Positions 34,599 through 43,409 of a stretch of 64,000 nucleotides of DNA are shown piece by piece. Position numbers and translations under genes: made by a program. Each line of letters begins with the position of its first letter. Position 1 is the first letter of the stretch. A model generated the notes under the pieces. It was not told where the DNA came from. It saw only the letters and a list, made by a program, of their open reading frames with translations, and ran no database searches. Origin of the DNA: Pseudomonas tolaasii NCPPB 2192 (GTDB lineage: Bacteria; Pseudomonadota; Gammaproteobacteria; Pseudomonadales; Pseudomonadaceae); NCBI RefSeq assembly GCF_002813445.1, contig NZ_PHHD01000001.1:496001-560000 (forward strand), written 5' to 3'.

Positions 34599-37500
34599 TG
34601 GTCGCTCCCTGCGCGGCTCGAAGAAAGATGATTGAACAGTCCTCCATACAGGCGCGTGGCCCATGAGGCGAAATGACCGGAGGCGCACAGTTGGTCGAAG
34701 TCCGCGTACGCACGGCGCAAGGCGAAAGAGCTGTCCGCCTCTCCAGTGCGCATGTAGCCCCCCTCGAACGTCTCGCGGGCTTTCTCGGAAGTCGCGTCGC
34801 TGTCTTTCCCGCCTTCCCCCGCTTCCTCGAGCCAGGCGAATGCGCTTTTGCAGGCGACCGGCAGCGGCTCACGCATGCCCGCCACCCAGGCGTCGAGCAG
34901 CGACTGCAACTGTTCCTGCGCCTGTTGCGCCGGCATTGGCCGGAACACTACGTCCCCGTTCAAGCTGACCAGAATCGTGGTGCAGCCAGGTTCACTCAGT
35001 TGCAATGCCAGATGGCGCACCCAGGGGCGAACCAGGTTGTGCCAGCGCCAACTGTCGTCGTTGCATAGCTTCTTGCTGTCCAGCTGCAAGTAGGCTCGCT
35101 CACCTTGGGCATTGCGGCGAATGCCACCCAGCCAGTCACTCAATCCAGGGGGCGGTTCGTGCGCGGCGATCGTTGCGGCGGTCTGGCCCTCCTCGATTTC
35201 CGGCCACGCCTGCAACTGCGCGTGATAACGCTCCAGCATGTCCGGCAGTGGCTCGGCCAATGCCGATGCGCTCAACGTGCCGAAGCCGCCCAGAGGCAAC
35301 TTGCCTTCACGCTGTAAACGCTGCACATGCAGATCAAGCTCGGCCACCGCGTCCTCAGGTCGGTAGTCCTCTTCTACCCAACGCTTGAGCGCCTGGCTGA
35401 GTCGGTCCTGGTGTTGCCAGTTCTCAAGGCCGTCGAGCTGAAAGGTTTCGTCGTCACGGCTGGTCAATTCGTCATTGTCGAAATTGACCTTGAGCCGCTG
35501 CTGGAAGAATGCCCCCACGGGGTCGCGTACAAACCCAGCCAGTTGGCGCAGGGTCAATGGCGTGTCTTGCGCGAGCTTTGGCAATACGTCGACCGAGAGT
35601 TCCTCCGCCCGCGACTCATGCACCTCACGCCACTCATGGGAATAGGTAAACAGTCCATCAGGCCCGGGCTGGTCGGCAAAGTAGGCCGCGCTGAAAGGCT
35701 GTAGCGGATGTTCCTGGGTCAAGGCATGCAGCAGCGACCCAGGCGGCGCCGATCGCCAGCCACTGGCCAGGTGATCACGCAGCTGACCGATCAGCACCGA
35801 GGGTACACGCTCGCTATTGTCGCGGATGTTGCGGCCAACCCAGCTGATGTAAAGCTGCTCTCGGGCCGACAACAGCGCCTCTAGCAACAGGTAGCGGTCA
35901 TCTTCACGGCGGGAGCGGTCACCGGGGCGGTAATCGTTGCGCATCAGGTCAAAGTCGACAGGAGACTGTTGACGCGGGTAGTCACCATCGTTCATGCCCA
36001 GCAGGCACACCACTTTGAACGGGATCGCACGCATCGGCATCAACGTGCAGAAGTTCACTGCACCGGCGAGAAACCGCTGCGACAAGCCGCCCTCTTCTAT
36101 GCCGGAAAGCCAGGTCTCATGCATCACGCTCAATGGCAAGGGCTCGGCGAACTGCGCGGACTCGCAAGTGCGGAGCCAGTCATCGAGCAGCTTGAGCAAT
36201 TGGTTGACCAGCAACTCTTCGGCATCCCCCACCGGGCGGAAGAACACCTTCAACAGCGATTGCAGGCGCTCGACCCAGAGTACTGGCGTGACCGGCTGCT
36301 GCAGGTCCTCACGGGCAATTTCCAGGTGATCGAGCAAGGTCAACAGAGGTCCCGCCAGTGTGGCTTCCAGGCCAGAGACCTCGTCATAGGGCTCGACTCC
36401 ATTCAGTTCAGGCCCTTGACCGGCCGCGTAGCCCAACAGCATGCGGCGCATACCAAAGCGCCAAGTGTTTTGCTCCAGGCCCGCAGGCATATCCAGGCTT
36501 TCGCGCTGCTGCGCATCGAGGCCCCAGCGCACACCGGCACCGTCGATCCAGCGCTGCAGGATCGGCACATCCGCTTCCTTGATGCCGAAGCGCGCCCGCA
36601 GCGCCGGCACATCCAGCAGGTCGAGAATATCGCTGACGGCGAAGCGGCTATGGGGCAGTTTAAGCAAGTGTTCGAGGGCGATCAGCAATGGCTGGCGGCC
36701 ACGCTGCCCCTGGTCGGCCAGGGTAAAGGGCAGATAACGAGGGTCATGACGCGGCACCTGACCGAACACGGCCTCGATATGCGGTGCATACGCATTGATG
36801 TCCGGCACCATCACAATCACATCACGCGGGCTTAGCTCAGGATTGGCACTGAAGCGAGCGAGCAACTGATCGTGCAACACTTCCACTTCACGCTGCGCAC
36901 TGTGGACCACGTGAAAGCGTACCGAACGATCCTGTGCAACATCGACAGGGCCCCACACTTCGCGAGTTTCAGCCAAAGGACGCAATTCAAGAATGTCGCT
37001 TTGCAATTGACCTAGGAGGCTTGAAGGTGGCTCGTCATTGAACAGGTCGATACGCCCCCCGTTTAGGCCCTCGAACAGGTGTCGATAACTCGTCGGCTCG
37101 TCATAGTGGTCGAGCAAATTGATGTAGTCGCGACCTTGCTTACCCCACGCGGCGAGCAAAGGCTGGCCATGTTGGCTCGTCGCCATAGAGGCACTTCTGT
37201 TTGGCTGACGGCGATAGGCATGGCCCAACAAGTCTTTGTCAGCGACGATATCGCCCCAGTGATGGCGACAAGGGTTGTGCACACACAGCAACACTTGGCT
37301 GTAGCGCGAGAGTATGGCCAAGGCTTCCAAAACCTGTGCCGGCATAGATGAAATGCCAAACACCACCACACGCCGAGGTAAACCATTAGGGGGCTGCCCT
37401 GCTTCACGCAGGCGTGCGACAAAACGCTTGTGAACACCGGCACGGCTCTGCTCAAGAGCGCCCTCGCCTACATCCGCCAATATTTCGCGCCACAGCTCCG

Positions 37501-38065
37501 CCTGCCACAGGTTGTCGGGATCCAGCGCTCTCACACCACCTTTGATGTGCGTTAGCTGATCACGCCCGGCCGCCCAATCCTGCAGCCAATCGGCTCGATA
37601 GACCTGATACTGATCAAACAGGTCCGCCAGCCGCTCGGAGAGTTGGTAGAGTTTGCGCTGATCGTCATCCCCCTGAAGGAAACGCTGCAAGCTGCTGAAA
37701 TGGGTTTTGTTGAGCAATTGAGGCAGCAAGCGCATCAGACGCCAACTCAGTGCAGTCTTGTCCAGCGGCGAAGACTCGGGGGTTGTCTCGGCCCCCAAGA
37801 CAGACCGGTAAGCCTGCCACAGGAAACGCGCAGGAAGTTGCACATCCAACGCTGCTGCAATACCGCAGCCACCGTTATCCGGATCTTCAGCCAGCGCCAG
37901 CTTCAACCATTGAGCAATGCCGTTGCTGTGCACCAGCACGACTTCGTTTTCCAGAGGGGCCAACGGGTAGCGCTGCATCCAGCTCACCGCTAGCTCACGC
38001 AAATCGTCCAAGCGATTGCCGTGAATAATCATGAAGCCGGGCTTCAACGAGTCCGCATCCTGCAT
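34595..38065 (-). CDS. recC: Exodeoxyribonuclease V gamma subunit
   Basis: A 1156-residue RecC, the Chi-recognition and scaffold subunit. It starts FMIIHGNRLDDLRELAV and carries the inactive helicase-like domains and the C-terminal nuclease-like fold of the family (for example VVCLLGMNDGDYPRQ and YISWVGRNIRDN). GAGGGT precedes the ATG. First gene of the recC-recB-recD operon. Normal length; no frame defects seen. Confidence 0.95.
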   Translation of the reverse strand: MQDADSLKPGFMIIHGNRLDDLRELAVSWMQRYPLAPLENEVVLVHSNGIAQWLKLALAEDPDNGGCGIAAALDVQLPARFLWQAYRSVLGAETTPESSPLDKTALSWRLMRLLPQLLNKTHFSSLQRFLQGDDDQRKLYQLSERLADLFDQYQVYRADWLQDWAAGRDQLTHIKGGVRALDPDNLWQAELWREILADVGEGALEQSRAGVHKRFVARLREAGQPPNGLPRRVVVFGISSMPAQVLEALAILSRYSQVLLCVHNPCRHHWGDIVADKDLLGHAYRRQPNRSASMATSQHGQPLLAAWGKQGRDYINLLDHYDEPTSYRHLFEGLNGGRIDLFNDEPPSSLLGQLQSDILELRPLAETREVWGPVDVAQDRSVRFHVVHSAQREVEVLHDQLLARFSANPELSPRDVIVMVPDINAYAPHIEAVFGQVPRHDPRYLPFTLADQGQRGRQPLLIALEHLLKLPHSRFAVSDILDLLDVPALRARFGIKEADVPILQRWIDGAGVRWGLDAQQRESLDMPAGLEQNTWRFGMRRMLLGYAAGQGPELNGVEPYDEVSGLEATLAGPLLTLLDHLEIAREDLQQPVTPVLWVERLQSLLKVFFRPVGDAEELLVNQLLKLLDDWLRTCESAQFAEPLPLSVMHETWLSGIEEGGLSQRFLAGAVNFCTLMPMRAIPFKVVCLLGMNDGDYPRQQSPVDFDLMRNDYRPGDRSRREDDRYLLLEALLSAREQLYISWVGRNIRDNSERVPSVLIGQLRDHLASGWRSAPPGSLLHALTQEHPLQPFSAAYFADQPGPDGLFTYSHEWREVHESRAEELSVDVLPKLAQDTPLTLRQLAGFVRDPVGAFFQQRLKVNFDNDELTSRDDETFQLDGLENWQHQDRLSQALKRWVEEDYRPEDAVAELDLHVQRLQREGKLPLGGFGTLSASALAEPLPDMLERYHAQLQAWPEIEEGQTAATIAAHEPPPGLSDWLGGIRRNAQGERAYLQLDSKKLCNDDSWRWHNLVRPWVRHLALQLSEPGCTTILVSLNGDVVFRPMPAQQAQEQLQSLLDAWVAGMREPLPVACKSAFAWLEEAGEGGKDSDATSEKARETFEGGYMRTGEADSSFALRRAYADFDQLCASGHFASWATRLYGGLFNHLSSSRAGSDQ

Positions 38066-38091
38066 ACGCCACCCTCAGATCTGAATACGCA

Positions 38092-38108
38092 GCTCTGTGG
38101 TACAGAGC
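38092..38108. promoter_or_regulatory. Inverted repeat GCTCTG-N5-CAGAGC before recC
   Basis: A perfect 6-5-6 repeat 27 bp before the recC start. It could be an operator or a leader hairpin; nothing links it to a known regulator. Confidence 0.3.
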
Positions 38109-38367
38109 AGCAAAAGGCCATCACTTTAAAACGATATTGTTACACGCCACCAGCCTGAAGAAGGTCAACACAACCATCTACATGGGCCGAGCATAGGTTG
38201 CCCAAGGAGGAGAGCAAATGCTGGGGGTTTGCACAGGTCAACTACTCACGCACATCCCCAACCGTTTCTGCTGAGACGACAGTTAGAAATAAATGAAAAG
38301 GCGTAAAAATCTGTGCTGTTTGTTGACAGTCCACGGGGTTCATCACCACTCACTTGAGCCTGCCCCC
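38109..38367. other. Upstream region of recC
   Basis: Gene-poor stretch that should contain the recC promoter on the minus strand. A strong AGGAGGAG followed by ATG at 38218 opens only an 18-codon frame; it may be a remnant of a lost gene. Confidence 0.4.
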
Positions 38368-38536
38368 ATAAAAACCTACCTAACCTTCATGCAACGTGTA
38401 GTTACTACCGCCGGCCCTCAAGCCAACTTCACCATTACCGTACAAGCAGTGAGCTCGACCATGGCTGGCCAAGGTCACTATCGAAGCGCAGTATGCCGGT
38501 TACAATTGCTTCAACGCCCCCACTCAGGTTCGCTGA
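38368..38536 (+). pseudogene. Decayed copy of the 54-aa gene
   Basis: Aligns with 28682-28846 over its whole length (both encode QR.V.TAGPQANFTITVQAV). The start codon has become ATA, and a 4-bp insertion after the ATGGC near 38463 shifts the frame. Many silent differences show that this is an old or foreign allele, not a fresh duplication. Confidence 0.75.
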
Positions 38537-38766
38537 CGCTTCTCCAGCTCAGCCTGCAATTGCGGCGCCAGCCCGCCGATACGCTGCACATTGTGACTCA
38601 CGGCACCTTCCCTCGGCCTGGCCTCGACCAGGCTGAACCAGCCCTTGGCTCGTGTGATTACGGTGTATAAAAGCTACTTGGTCAGCACGGGATTCAGCAC
38701 ATCAGGCAATTCCAACGCGGTATGGCTGAATTCCGAGCCTTGAGACTTGTGCACCCTCATCGCAAC
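38524..38766 (-). pseudogene. recD: Remnant of a second recD 3' end
   Basis: About 240 bp matching the last 80 codons of the intact recD (28834-29075) in the same position relative to the 54-aa gene. It has small indels and a TAG stop in place of the Glu codon of the TKELLY region. Similarity ends abruptly near 38766. It is a scar of a second recBCD-type locus. Confidence 0.78.
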
Positions 38767-39012
38767 TTGCAGACAGGTTGTCGCGTGATACCAAATTCTT
38801 CATCGGTATGGGCGATTCGACTTAGAAAAAACCAAATCACTTGCTCCAAGACAGTTTTTTCGAGACGAGACGCTCCCTAATTCGATCTGAATTCAGTTCA
38901 ACAAAATTTCAAACCTTTATCACCTCGATGAACACCCTACCGTATTGACTGCGGCAGGGAATTTGGCGTGCCTGCTTTTGGCTGAGCACGCTCATCATTG
39001 GAGGATTTGCGT
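38767..39012. other. AT-rich gap without a gene
   Basis: No gene seen. A GGAGG at its right end (about 39000) belongs to the glycine-zipper gene at 39013. Confidence 0.4.
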
Positions 39013-39252
39013 ATGTATGCCCCCTGCCCTAGCTGCAACTCTGGACGTGTCGTCACGAAAAATATCGGTAAACAAGCGGGTGGATTAATTGGGGTCGCCG
39101 GCGGTGCCGCCAGTGGAGCCGCCGGCGCATTATAGGCGGCGGAAGCCGGTGCGGTAATCGGTGTGGTCGGTGGGCCGGTCGGGATCACTATTGGCAGTAT
39201 TGCCGGAGCGATTTTAGGTGGCCTGGTCGGAGGGGTCGCCGGTGGGATGTAG
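39013..39252 (+). pseudogene. Broken glycine-zipper protein gene
   Basis: The frame starts MYAPCPSCNSGRVV (a CPxC half zinc ribbon), continues with glycine-zipper sequence, is stopped by TAG at 39133, resumes in frame (GAVIGVVGGPVG) and ends at 39250 exactly where an IS end begins. The missing 3' part would normally carry more zipper and perhaps the second zinc knuckle. GGAGG upstream shows it was once a proper gene. Confidence 0.7.
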
Positions 39253-39370
39253 TGGTCAACTGATCCCGGACACGACGTTAAGCTTTTTCTCGGCCTGTGC
39301 TGGCGGCACCCCATCGTTAAATTGATGAGGCCGAATCCAGTTGTACCGATGCATCAGGAAATGGCTGATC
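39253..39370 (-). mobile_element. Terminal fragment of an IS3-family element
   Basis: The minus strand encodes the end of an IS3-type transposase (YNWIRPHQFNDGVPPAQAEK ... VSGIS, stop at 39256), followed by the element end TGGTCAACTGATCCCGG. Only about 118 bp remain. It truncates the glycine-zipper gene. Confidence 0.75.
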
Positions 39371-39956
39371 TAACCTTAAGGACAGTCCCGGGTCCGCACG
39401 CGCTAAAAAAGCAAAACCCCGACGGTTCGTAAACGCCGGGGCTTCTATTCTCCTCCGCCCCCTTTAAGACGGAAAAGCGTGGAGCCAATCTTAACAGCGT
39501 GAACCCTGTCGACCAAGCGCCGCATAGTCTCGAGCCAAGCCGTTTACACGCTGACCACGATCCTCAAGGGCGCCCTCAGCATGAGAGGCACCCAAATATT
39601 GGATTATGTGGTTGTGGGCAGTGAAGGCTGCGTATCGTTGGCTGAAGGGGTTACCTTTTATTCCTAGATTCACTCCGTCCGATAGACCGCCCCTGGCGGT
39701 CGTCGATACAGGCACTCACTTATTTTTTGTCATCAATGACAACCGAGCCAGCGACGTATCATCCAGGGTTTCGTGAGCGAAGATTGCAGCGGGTGGCATC
39801 CTACTGGACATAGACCACCAGTCACGAGAAAGCACACCTCCACGCCCCCCCTGTGGCTTTTCATTACCGCTCTAAAAACTCAGAAGATATCTACAACTAA
39901 CTCCTTACGCACTACCTGTTGTGTGCGAAATCATTCATCAAAGCATCCCTCACTCA
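39371..39956. other. Gene-poor junction before the restriction loci
   Basis: A minus-strand frame at 39491-39715 (GTG start, 74 residues, contains KGNPFSQRYAAFTAHNH) is the only candidate gene; it is followed by a terminator at 39401-39443, which gives it modest support, but I do not recognise it. The remainder shows nothing. Confidence 0.35.
39401..39443 (-). terminator. Rho-independent terminator, minus strand
   Basis: A GC-rich stem (CCCCGRCG / CGCCGGGG, one wobble) followed on the minus strand by TTTTGCTTTTTT. It lies downstream of the short frame at 39491-39715. Confidence 0.55.
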
Positions 39957-42900
39957 TCACTTCACCAAGTCCATCAAAGCCCCATACCCGTCGACCACCT
40001 GGTACTTCACCTGATCCGAAGTGATCTTGGCGAAGAACTTTCGAGCGCAGGCGATTTTGGATTTTTCGATATCGCGCAGCTCAAGTGAAGACATCGAGCC
40101 CTTGGTCTCGGCGACGAAGTAAACGTGTTTCACTTTGCCTTCCTGAAAGGCTATCGCCCAGTCGGGGTTGTAGTTGCCGACAGGGGTTGGGATGAAGAAG
40201 CTCTTCGGCAGCTTGGCGTACACCGCAACTTCGGTGCTGGCATCCAGCTCCTGAACGAATTTCCGTTCGATGTTGGAGTCGGTGAACACATAATCGTAGA
40301 CGTGATGCTTGGCTTCAAACGCCTTACTGAAGTCGTCACGCAGCTTCTCGGTGCTGAAGATATCGGAGCTATGAGTTTCGTCCACCGGATCGTAAGCAAT
40401 GTGCTCAACGATGGCTGTCGCCTTTTGCTCGTTGATCAACGTACCAGCCCTGGCAATGAAGTCTTCAGGGTTGGTTTTGTACTGACTGAACACGGCTACA
40501 TTCAAGCGTTTGAGGATGCTGGCAATGGTGCTGCGCGTCAGCTGCGTAGATTCCGCTAGGTTGCCGATCAGGTCATATTTCACCACCGAATGAACGGAGT
40601 GCGTGTACTTCTCTGTCGAACTCTCGGCGATTTTGAAGGCAGTGCCGGTCTTCATATCGTCGAAGCTGGCATTTTCCAGCTGGGCGCCACGCTCGATGAT
40701 GTACTGCATCGGCTTGACCCGTAGCTCCTTATCCAACCAACCCACGCATTTACCTACCAGCTCATCAGTTTCAAAGTGAACGGTGTAGGCCGCCTTGCGG
40801 TTGATCTTGTTCCACAGCGCCTGAAACTCTTTCTTCTCGAAATTCGAGTTCAGCGGATTGAGCTTTGCTTTGCGGTCGTCACCAATATCCGGTATTTGCG
40901 CGGCGCTGAACACGCTATCGATCAGTTGGAAAACCTGCTCGGCATAAGGCTGCAGCTCGGCTGGCAGTTCAGCCACTTGCTCTTCACGCTTGGCGTCATG
41001 GTAGGTCTGGGTGATCTGATCGTTATCGTCGGTATAGTCGTTTTTCAACAGGTATTTGTAGATCTGCTTGGCCAGTTGCGGCGTGACTTCTATGTCTCCA
41101 CCAGAGGTCTGCAATACCTTGCCGGTGAAGTATTTTTCATCAGCGATACGTGGACGAGCAGACAGGGAGTCGCTGATATCTTTCTGCAGCGCACTGACGA
41201 ACTCCTTATAGCCTTCACTGGCTACCACGGTCAGCTCGTTGATCTCGTGCACCGTGGCCGGGTTGTCCATACGCTCGCCCAGCTGATTCACAGACAAACG
41301 CATGCCACGCCCGACTTCCTGCCGGCGTGAGACGGTGTTATCGCTGTGTTTCAGGGCGCAGATGACGAAGACATTGGGGTTGTCCCAACCCTCGCGTAAT
41401 GCCGAGTGCGAGAAAATAAAACGCACCGGCTCAGCAAATGACAGCAGTCGCTCTTTGTCCTTGAGGATCAGGTCGTAGGCATCTACGTCATCGGTCTCGG
41501 TAGCCTTTTTGCCCACCGAGGGATCGACCAGGCGCTTACTCTTCTTATCGATAGAGAAGTAACCGTTGTGCGTCTGCCGGGCCTGGATACCTTTTAGATA
41601 GCGGTTATAAGTCGTGTCTTCCAGCGTCATCACTTCGGTCAGGTAGGCGTTATATTCCTCCTCGAAGATTTGCGCGTACTCCCCCGTCACCTCTCCGGTT
41701 TCATCGTACTGCCGGTACTTAGCAACTTCATCGATAAAGAACAGCGAGAGCACCTTGATGCCACGACTGAAAAGCATCATCTCCTTCTGGAAGTGTGCCT
41801 TGACTGCCTCGCGTATCTGGATACGTCGCATGGCAACCTCATCCACGTTGCCCACGGCATCGCCAGCGAACAGTTCTACCCCATTGATAAAACTCAAGGC
41901 ATCGATACGCGCATCGATGTCGGCAACTACATATCCCTTGTACTGATCCAGCCCACCGGACAGGTCATACAGGTTGTCGTTACGACCGAGCTTACGCATC
42001 ACCCGCTTGATGCCGCTGTTCTGCTTGACCTCAAACTCAACTCGCGCCATTGGCGGCTTGTTGGTGGAGACTTCGATGTCCTGCAGAAACAGGTAAGCGT
42101 TGGTGCCGGTCAGATTCTTGATCGTAATGCCGCGCACATTGATCTTCTTCACCAGCTTCTGGTTGTAGGCGTCCAAAGCATCGAGGCGGTGGATTTTGTT
42201 GTACTCGGTTTTGTGCGTAGCCGAGTAACGCACGATCATCAGCGGATTGAACTCACTGAAGGAAGCCAGCGTCTTGGCCCCTTCCATCTTCTGCGGCTCA
42301 TCGAGAAATAGGATCGGCCGGTTGGCCTTGATCACATCGATGGGGCGGCGTGACTGGAAGTCGTCCAGCTCTTCGTAGATCCGTCGCTGGTCAGCACCAC
42401 GGGCTGCAAACGCCTGGACGTTGATAACCATAACGCTGATGCCAGCATCCGAGGAAAAGCTCTCCAGGTTGTGCAGCTGCTTGGAGTTGTAGATGAAAAA
42501 CCGCGCCTTCTTGCCGTAGCTTTCCAGGAAGTGCTCAGCGGTAATCTGCAGCGACTTGTACACACCCTCGCGGATAGCAATGCTCGGCACCACGACGATG
42601 AACTTGCTCCAGCCAAAGCGTTTGTTCAGCTCGAACATGCTCTTGATATAGCAGTAGGTCTTGCCGGTACCAGTCTCCATCTCGACATCGAGGTTGATCG
42701 GGCAACCGGTTTTGTTGTCTTTCAACAACGCAGAAGACAGCGGCAAATTTTGCCGACGCTGCACAGCCTGAACGTTCTCCAACAATTGAGCTGGACTAAG
42801 AGCCAGCTCAGCATTCTTGAAGCCAACTTCGGTTGGCTCGGCAGAGTTCTGCACGCTATAGAGGTCAATCTGCTGTGACGTAACGGGTTTTGCAGGATTT

Positions 42901-43016
42901 ACACCTGGGTCAATGCGATAGCTCACACCCAAGGCTTTGGGCTGACCAGCAAAGCAATCGGCAAAGGCGTCTACCGCTTGGGTTTGGTATGGCTGCTGTT
43001 TAAATTTCAGTTTCAT
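39957..43016 (-). CDS. res: Type III restriction endonuclease subunit (locus A)
   Basis: A 1019-residue Res protein: a superfamily 2 translocase with Walker A METGTGKT at residues 113-120, motif II ILFLDEPQKM, a late GRGMRLSVNQ motif and a C-terminal nuclease core (NYNPDWAIAF then VAETKG, a PD...ExK pattern). Type III Res works with Mod to cut between two head-to-head unmethylated sites. The start overlaps the stop of the DinD-like gene (ATGA). Complete and without visible defects. The nearest unrelated sequence downstream is the IS-scarred junction. Confidence 0.93.
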   Translation of the reverse strand: MKLKFKQQPYQTQAVDAFADCFAGQPKALGVSYRIDPGVNPAKPVTSQQIDLYSVQNSAEPTEVGFKNAELALSPAQLLENVQAVQRRQNLPLSSALLKDNKTGCPINLDVEMETGTGKTYCYIKSMFELNKRFGWSKFIVVVPSIAIREGVYKSLQITAEHFLESYGKKARFFIYNSKQLHNLESFSSDAGISVMVINVQAFAARGADQRRIYEELDDFQSRRPIDVIKANRPILFLDEPQKMEGAKTLASFSEFNPLMIVRYSATHKTEYNKIHRLDALDAYNQKLVKKINVRGITIKNLTGTNAYLFLQDIEVSTNKPPMARVEFEVKQNSGIKRVMRKLGRNDNLYDLSGGLDQYKGYVVADIDARIDALSFINGVELFAGDAVGNVDEVAMRRIQIREAVKAHFQKEMMLFSRGIKVLSLFFIDEVAKYRQYDETGEVTGEYAQIFEEEYNAYLTEVMTLEDTTYNRYLKGIQARQTHNGYFSIDKKSKRLVDPSVGKKATETDDVDAYDLILKDKERLLSFAEPVRFIFSHSALREGWDNPNVFVICALKHSDNTVSRRQEVGRGMRLSVNQLGERMDNPATVHEINELTVVASEGYKEFVSALQKDISDSLSARPRIADEKYFTGKVLQTSGGDIEVTPQLAKQIYKYLLKNDYTDDNDQITQTYHDAKREEQVAELPAELQPYAEQVFQLIDSVFSAAQIPDIGDDRKAKLNPLNSNFEKKEFQALWNKINRKAAYTVHFETDELVGKCVGWLDKELRVKPMQYIIERGAQLENASFDDMKTGTAFKIAESSTEKYTHSVHSVVKYDLIGNLAESTQLTRSTIASILKRLNVAVFSQYKTNPEDFIARAGTLINEQKATAIVEHIAYDPVDETHSSDIFSTEKLRDDFSKAFEAKHHVYDYVFTDSNIERKFVQELDASTEVAVYAKLPKSFFIPTPVGNYNPDWAIAFQEGKVKHVYFVAETKGSMSSLELRDIEKSKIACARKFFAKITSDQVKYQVVDGYGALMDLVK

Positions 43017-43390
43017 ACGTCAGCACCCGAATAATCCGATAGCAATTTAGGAGCCTGTTTGGCGATTTTCTTTTCTTCCGACGTCACTCGTCGCTCCAGC
43101 ATGCGAATATCCTCTTCAGCCGGCAGCACCTCAGGATTGATCCTGCGCTGACCGCCCTTGCCGATCTCGATCATTTTCGTGACGCCACGAAAATGATCAG
43201 ACGATTCGTATCCTGTGCTTTCACATGAGGTCATAGCACGCTGGATCGCGGAGAGAAAGCTCTCCCAATTGGCATAACCCAAAGGTTCCAGCAGGTCGCG
43301 AGCGAACCAGAACTCCATACTCTCATCTGGTACACACTGCACCAGCGCATCCAGACGTTGCTGCAACTGTGTCAGTGGTTGATTGTCCAT
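43013..43390 (-). CDS. Internally deleted relative of DNA-damage-inducible protein D
   Basis: A 125-residue protein that joins two ends of the DinD family. Residues 1-85 match its BRO-like N-terminus (EFWFARDLLEPLGYANW; DHFRGVTKMIEIGKGGQRRI) and residues 86-125 its extreme C-terminus (LPAEEDIRMLERRVTSEEKK); the central 150 or so residues of the usual 280 are absent. The frame is intact and coupled by ATGA to res, so the short form is maintained. DinD-like proteins are often found within restriction loci; a regulatory or anti-recombination role is possible but untested. Confidence 0.7.
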   Translation of the reverse strand: MDNQPLTQLQQRLDALVQCVPDESMEFWFARDLLEPLGYANWESFLSAIQRAMTSCESTGYESSDHFRGVTKMIEIGKGGQRRINPEVLPAEEDIRMLERRVTSEEKKIAKQAPKLLSDYSGADV

Positions 43391-43409
43391 AGCGGCGGCT
43401 CCCTGTCGG

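Noticed and set aside
38293..38670. Plus-strand frame of 125 codons with part of the 54-aa protein
   Set aside because: It is a chance fusion of upstream DNA, the frameshifted 54-aa relic and antisense recD sequence.
38524..38766. Second recD end as an assembly duplicate
   Set aside because: The copy differs at many positions and carries a stop codon and indels, so it is a real diverged remnant.
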